Of a DNA stretch of 10,370 nucleotides, positions 7,256 through 10,370 are shown one piece after another. Where the stretch lies: positions 1 to 10,370 of the forward strand of contig WTGT01000244.1 of the NCBI GenBank assembly GCA_011523445.1. The letters are read 5' to 3'. A model generated the notes under the pieces. That model saw only the letters and a list, made by a program, of their open reading frames with translations, did not search any database and was not told the origin of the DNA. The first letter of the stretch is position 1, and every line of letters begins with the position of its first letter. This DNA is from Paracoccaceae bacterium (lineage in GTDB: Bacteria > Pseudomonadota > Alphaproteobacteria > Rhodobacterales > Rhodobacteraceae). A program made the translations under genes and the position numbers.

Positions 7256-8704
7256 ATGGATGCAATAGTTGAGCCAAACCAGAAAGCAGGAAAAGGCAAG
7301 GTAAGACAGGTTATCGGAGCTGTCGTAGATGTACAGTTCAGTGAATATCTGCCGGAGATTCTGAATGCTCTGGAAACTGAAAATCAAGGCAAAAGGCTTG
7401 TTCTTGAAGTTGCGCAGCATCTTGGAGAAAACACTGTTCGAACTATTGCCATGGATTCAACCGAAGGGCTGGTTCGGGGCCAGGATGTAACCGATACGGG
7501 CGGCCCCATTACAGTGCCGGTTGGTGATGCAACCCTAGGTCGAATTATCAACGTGGTTGGCGAATCCGTCGACGAAAAAGGACCCGTTGAAGCTGAAGAA
7601 AGCAGAGCAATTCACCAACCTGCACCGGAATATTCCGAACAATCAACAGAAACGGAAGTTCTTGTTACTGGTATCAAGGTAATTGACTTGTTGGCGCCAT
7701 ACGCCAAAGGCGGAAAGATCGGCCTGTTTGGAGGTGCCGGAGTTGGCAAAACCGTTCTGATTCAGGAATTGATCAACAACATCGCCAAGGTTCATGCCGG
7801 TTTTTCCGTATTTGCCGGAGTTGGAGAAAGAACCAGAGAGGGTAATGACCTCTATCACGAATTTATCGAATCAGGCGTTATCAACATTGATGATTTAACA
7901 AAATCCAAGGTGTCGCTCGTTTACGGCCAGATGAATGAACCACCAGGGGCACGAGCCAGGGTCGGCTTGACCGGCTTGACGTTGGCTGAGCAATTCAGGG
8001 ATCAGTCCGGTACGGACGTTTTGTTTTTTGTTGACAACATTTTCAGGTTCACGCAGGCCGGTTCCGAGGTTTCGGCCCTTCTGGGAAGAATTCCGTCAGC
8101 TGTTGGATATCAGCCAACACTGGCAACGGACATGGGTGCCCTACAGGAAAGAATTACATCGACCAGGGCGGGTTCAATTACCTCCGTGCAGGCCATTTAT
8201 GTACCTGCCGACGATTTGACCGACCCGGCACCAGCCACTTCATTTGCCCATTTAGATGCAACCACCGTTTTGTCGAGGGCGATATCCGAACTGGGTATCT
8301 ATCCGGCAGTGGACCCACTGGATTCCACCTCGAGGATTTTGGACCCGGCAGTAGTTGGTGATGAACACTACAAGGTTGCCAGGGATGTTCAGGGTATTCT
8401 CCAAAGATACAAATCCCTTCAGGACATTATTGCCATTCTGGGTATGGATGAACTTTCAGAGGAAGACAAGATCACTGTGGCCAGAGCAAGAAAGATTCAA
8501 AGATTCCTGTCACAACCATTTGATGTGGCCGAAGTCTTTACAGGTTCACCAGGTGTTCAGGTCCCACTCGAAGTTACCATTGAGAGTTTCAGGCAAGTCG
8601 TTGCCGGCGAATGCGACCAATACCCAGAAGCAGCCTTCTATATGGTTGGTGGTATCGAAGAGGTTGCTGCCAAGGCTCATAGCCTGGCAGCCGAAGCTGC
8701 ATAA
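7256..8704 (+). CDS. atpD: F1F0 ATP synthase subunit beta
   Basis: Beta carries the catalytic sites for ATP synthesis and hydrolysis. From the ATG at 7256 it has 482 aa, the normal size. Seen: the N-terminal barrel opening GKVRQVIGAVVDVQF (13-27), P-loop GGAGVGKT (159-166), catalytic glutamate E191 in GERTREGND, the Walker B region with DVLFFVDNIFRFTQAG, and the DELSEED loop (398-404) that transmits torque to gamma. The tail KAHSLAAEAA resembles other alphaproteobacterial beta subunits. It begins 16 bp after atpG. All key residues are present. Confidence 0.99.
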   Translation: MDAIVEPNQKAGKGKVRQVIGAVVDVQFSEYLPEILNALETENQGKRLVLEVAQHLGENTVRTIAMDSTEGLVRGQDVTDTGGPITVPVGDATLGRIINVVGESVDEKGPVEAEESRAIHQPAPEYSEQSTETEVLVTGIKVIDLLAPYAKGGKIGLFGGAGVGKTVLIQELINNIAKVHAGFSVFAGVGERTREGNDLYHEFIESGVINIDDLTKSKVSLVYGQMNEPPGARARVGLTGLTLAEQFRDQSGTDVLFFVDNIFRFTQAGSEVSALLGRIPSAVGYQPTLATDMGALQERITSTRAGSITSVQAIYVPADDLTDPAPATSFAHLDATTVLSRAISELGIYPAVDPLDSTSRILDPAVVGDEHYKVARDVQGILQRYKSLQDIIAILGMDELSEEDKITVARARKIQRFLSQPFDVAEVFTGSPGVQVPLEVTIESFRQVVAGECDQYPEAAFYMVGGIEEVAAKAHSLAAEAA

Positions 8705-8721
8705 ATGGGATATTGTTGATC

Positions 8722-9108
8722 ATGCATTTTGATTTGGTTTCTCCCGAAAAAAGCGTAACCTCGATTGAGGTTGATGCTGTAGATTTGCCTGGTGTGGAAG
8801 GTGACATGACAGCCATGGAGGGTCATCTTCCCATGCTGACCAGTTTGCGTCCTGGGCTTGTCAAGGCCAGGGCTGGCGGTGATGAAACCAGGTTTGTTGT
8901 GGCAGGGGGATTTGTCGAAATTACTGCTGACAGTGTGACCGTATTGGCTGATGAGGTTTTCCTTGAAGAAGAGTTTACCTCCTCGGTTCTGGATGATCTT
9001 TTGGAACGGTTGGAAAAGACAGCCAGTACCAAGGAAATGCAGGAAAAAGACAAGGCTCAAAAGAGATTGGGGGATGCCCTTTCATTGAAGGCCCATATTT
9101 CCCATTAA
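8722..9108 (+). CDS. atpC: F1F0 ATP synthase subunit epsilon
   Basis: Epsilon sits at the foot of gamma, connects it to the c-ring and can restrain ATP hydrolysis. The 128-aa product has the N-terminal beta-sandwich (about 1-85), with FDLVSPEK, LPGVEGD (22-28) and HLPMLTSLRPG (35-45), and a C-terminal helical part (about 88-128) rich in charged residues, so it is a two-domain form. The segment after LPGVEGD reads MTAMEGH, where most homologues have a glycine-containing FGVLAGH-like stretch, a modest divergence. I prefer the ATG at 8722, because the TTG at 8713 lies only 2 nt after the GGGA that can serve as ribosome site. It is the last gene of the operon. Confidence 0.95.
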   Translation: MHFDLVSPEKSVTSIEVDAVDLPGVEGDMTAMEGHLPMLTSLRPGLVKARAGGDETRFVVAGGFVEITADSVTVLADEVFLEEEFTSSVLDDLLERLEKTASTKEMQEKDKAQKRLGDALSLKAHISH

Positions 9109-9144
9109 GGTAATTCCCAACCTGATACTAAAAATGGAAGCCGT
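9109..9144. other. Short convergent gap between atpC and prs without a clear terminator
   Basis: Only 36 bp separate the two convergent stop codons. I see just a 4-bp pairing, AGGT with ACCT around an 8-nt loop, and no following T-run in either direction. Termination therefore either is Rho-dependent or happens inside the opposing gene. Confidence 0.5.
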
Positions 9145-10200
9145 CTATTCGGTGTTTGTACTACTGAACAAGGGAAGATCACTATTCCCATAAAGCCATT
9201 CGATATTCTTGGCCTGGAAAAGGCTGGAAACCGATGTACCACTTGCAATACTCAATATGGCTCTGGCAAAGAGGGGTGCAGTACTCAACACCCTTATCTT
9301 GGGAGATTCCCGTTGATCTGTATCAATTTCAATTGTATCGGTAATAACAAGCGAGTTAAGTGCAGATTCCTCAATTCTTTTATGGGCCGAATTTGAAAGA
9401 ACACCGTGGGTAATGTAAGCATGTACCTCAGTGGCTCCCTCTTCAATAAGCAAGTTGGCTCCCTTGCAAAGTGTTCCTGCAGTATCACAAATATCGTCAA
9501 CCAAGATGCATTTTCGATCCTTGACAGTTCCAATAACACTCATCTCGGCAACTTCACCGGGTTGTGCCCGACGTTTGTCAATGACGGCAAGATCAACCCC
9601 CAATCTCTTGGCAAGTTCCCGTGCTCTGGCAACACCTCCAATATCTGGAGACACCACGACCAAATCGTTAATATTGCTTTGAAACAATCTTCTCAAATCT
9701 ATTTCAAAAATCGGTGAGGCATAGAGATTATCTACAGGAATATCAAAGAATCCCTGTATCTGGGCTGAATGAAGGTCCATGGTCAGAACACGCGAGCACC
9801 CTGCCTGGGCAATCAGGTTGGCTACCAGTTTGGCTGAAATGGGGGTTCGTGCCTTGGTTCTTCGATCCTGACGGGCATAGCCAAAATAAGGGATAACTGC
9901 GGTAACCCTAGTGGCAGATGATCTCCTGAGTGTATCCGAAATTATGAGCAATTCCATTAGATGGTCATTGGCCGGTTTGGATGTCGATTGAAGGATGAAC
10001 AAGTCTTCGCCACGAACATTCTCATAAAGTTCAACATAAACTTCCTTGTCGTTGAATCTTTCTACTCTTGACGGAACAAGACCTATTTCACTCCCGGTTT
10101 GAGAGGAGATACTTTGGGCTATATTTTGTGCCAGATTCGGATTTGCATTTCCGGATACGAGCTTCAGGTTAGCAAAAGGAGACATCAACCAATTTTCCAT
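9145..10200 (-). CDS. prs: Ribose-phosphate pyrophosphokinase (PRPP synthetase)
   Basis: This cytoplasmic enzyme transfers pyrophosphate from ATP to ribose 5-phosphate, giving PRPP for nucleotide, histidine and tryptophan synthesis. The class I features are all visible: LVSGNANPNLAQ near the N-terminus, the ATP-binding segment FGYARQDR (106-113), MDLHSAQIQGFF with H144, the flexible catalytic loop KRR (209-211), and the PRPP loop VDDICDTAGT (234-243). Family members usually end just after the SSLF motif, here 325-328; this one continues for 23 more residues, giving 351 aa against about 310-320. The start is uncertain: neither ATG at 10200 nor the in-frame ATG at 10185 has a strong ribosome site; a weak GGAA lies before the second. 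Homology begins around residue 11, so either start is possible. It runs convergently to the ATP synthase operon. Confidence 0.96.
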   Translation of the reverse strand: MENWLMSPFANLKLVSGNANPNLAQNIAQSISSQTGSEIGLVPSRVERFNDKEVYVELYENVRGEDLFILQSTSKPANDHLMELLIISDTLRRSSATRVTAVIPYFGYARQDRRTKARTPISAKLVANLIAQAGCSRVLTMDLHSAQIQGFFDIPVDNLYASPIFEIDLRRLFQSNINDLVVVSPDIGGVARARELAKRLGVDLAVIDKRRAQPGEVAEMSVIGTVKDRKCILVDDICDTAGTLCKGANLLIEEGATEVHAYITHGVLSNSAHKRIEESALNSLVITDTIEIDTDQRESPKIRVLSTAPLFARAILSIASGTSVSSLFQAKNIEWLYGNSDLPLFSSTNTE

Positions 10201-10370
10201 AATTTAGAATAGTTCTTGATGTAAACGAAACCGAGTAATAATTTATTACGAAACTGAAAATTAATACGCTTTTGTGAAAATAATGGAAGGGAAGTGAGTA
10301 AAGATATCCAAGTATTTTTCCAAATGGGAATCTGCTGATCAAACCTCTAAAATAACAACTGGTATTATAT
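10201..10370. other. Non-coding region upstream of prs
   Basis: These 170 bp hold no convincing gene or tRNA. They probably contain the leader and promoter of prs. On the minus strand TATAAT occurs at 10369-10364 next to the window edge; it could be a -10 box, but its -35 would lie outside. The symmetry element at 10225-10254 is listed separately. Confidence 0.4.
10225..10254. repeat. 15-bp palindrome flanked by ACGAAAC direct repeats upstream of prs
   Basis: GTAATAATTTATTAC (10235-10249) is a perfect dyad with 7-bp arms and one central base. The 7-mer ACGAAAC occurs at 10225-10231 and again at 10248-10254, exactly 23 bp apart, the second copy overlapping the palindrome end. The element lies 25-54 bp upstream of the first prs start codon. 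A regulator site or an RNA hairpin in the prs leader is possible, but the AT-only core makes chance a real alternative. Confidence 0.35.

Noticed and set aside
6796..7299. 167-codon open frame on the minus strand across the end of atpG and start of atpD
   Set aside because: The plus strand encodes conserved AtpG and AtpD residues here; the minus-strand product looks like no known family.
8713..8721. Upstream TTG start for atpC
   Set aside because: The only purine-rich site (GGGA at 8707-8710) is 2 nt from this TTG, too close; it is 11 nt from the ATG at 8722, which also matches the family's N-terminus better.
8677..9060. 127-codon open frame on the minus strand
   Set aside because: It is antisense to atpC, whose assignment is secure by sequence and operon position.
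1..10370. Defence systems, mobile elements, CRISPR arrays, tRNAs or rRNAs
   Set aside because: Both strands were read; every large region is accounted for by housekeeping genes, and the intergenic stretches show no spaced repeat arrays, cloverleaf elements or transposase remnants.

Overview
The window reads as a stretch of ordinary, essential chromosome from an alphaproteobacterium with moderate to low GC. I base this on three things. The F1 part of ATP synthase is encoded alone as atpH-atpA-atpG-atpD-atpC, without the F0 genes, which is the usual alphaproteobacterial arrangement. The AtpG, AtpA and AtpD proteins have alphaproteobacterial-type sequences. The divergent pair gloB / gloB-neighbour methyltransferase is also common in that class. 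I cannot name an order or genus from the sequence alone. I see no mobile element, phage gene, CRISPR array, tRNA or rRNA.

Left part, minus strand. Positions 1-2302 hold almost all of clpA, the Hsp100 unfoldase of the ClpAP protease. It starts at a TTG codon and runs off the left edge near its C-terminus. Upstream of it, across a 110-bp AT-rich gap, is gloB (2413-3174, minus), encoding glyoxalase II. clpS, often found beside clpA, is not in the window.

Middle. A 64-bp divergent intergenic region separates gloB from a plus-strand gene for a class I SAM-dependent methyltransferase-like protein (3239-4003). A 242-bp non-coding region follows (4004-4245). It carries a perfect 12-bp palindrome and two overlapping candidate sigma-70 promoters, and it probably drives the ATP synthase operon.

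Right part. atpHAGDC (4246-9108, plus) is tightly packed: atpH and atpA abut exactly, and the other gaps are 24, 16 and 17 bp. It encodes the delta, alpha, gamma, beta and epsilon subunits, with all catalytic motifs intact. Only 36 bp after epsilon, the convergent minus-strand gene prs (9145-10200) ends. It encodes ribose-phosphate pyrophosphokinase and has an unusual C-terminal tail of about 23 residues. The last 170 bp lie upstream of prs. They hold a 15-bp AT-rich palindrome flanked by direct repeats and are probably its leader or promoter region.

The genes are housekeeping functions: energy conversion (F1-ATPase), PRPP supply for nucleotide, histidine and tryptophan synthesis, methylglyoxal detoxification and protein quality control. 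I did not find a novel multi-gene system. The findings below are small and mostly concern start codons, intergenic symmetry elements and one protein extension.
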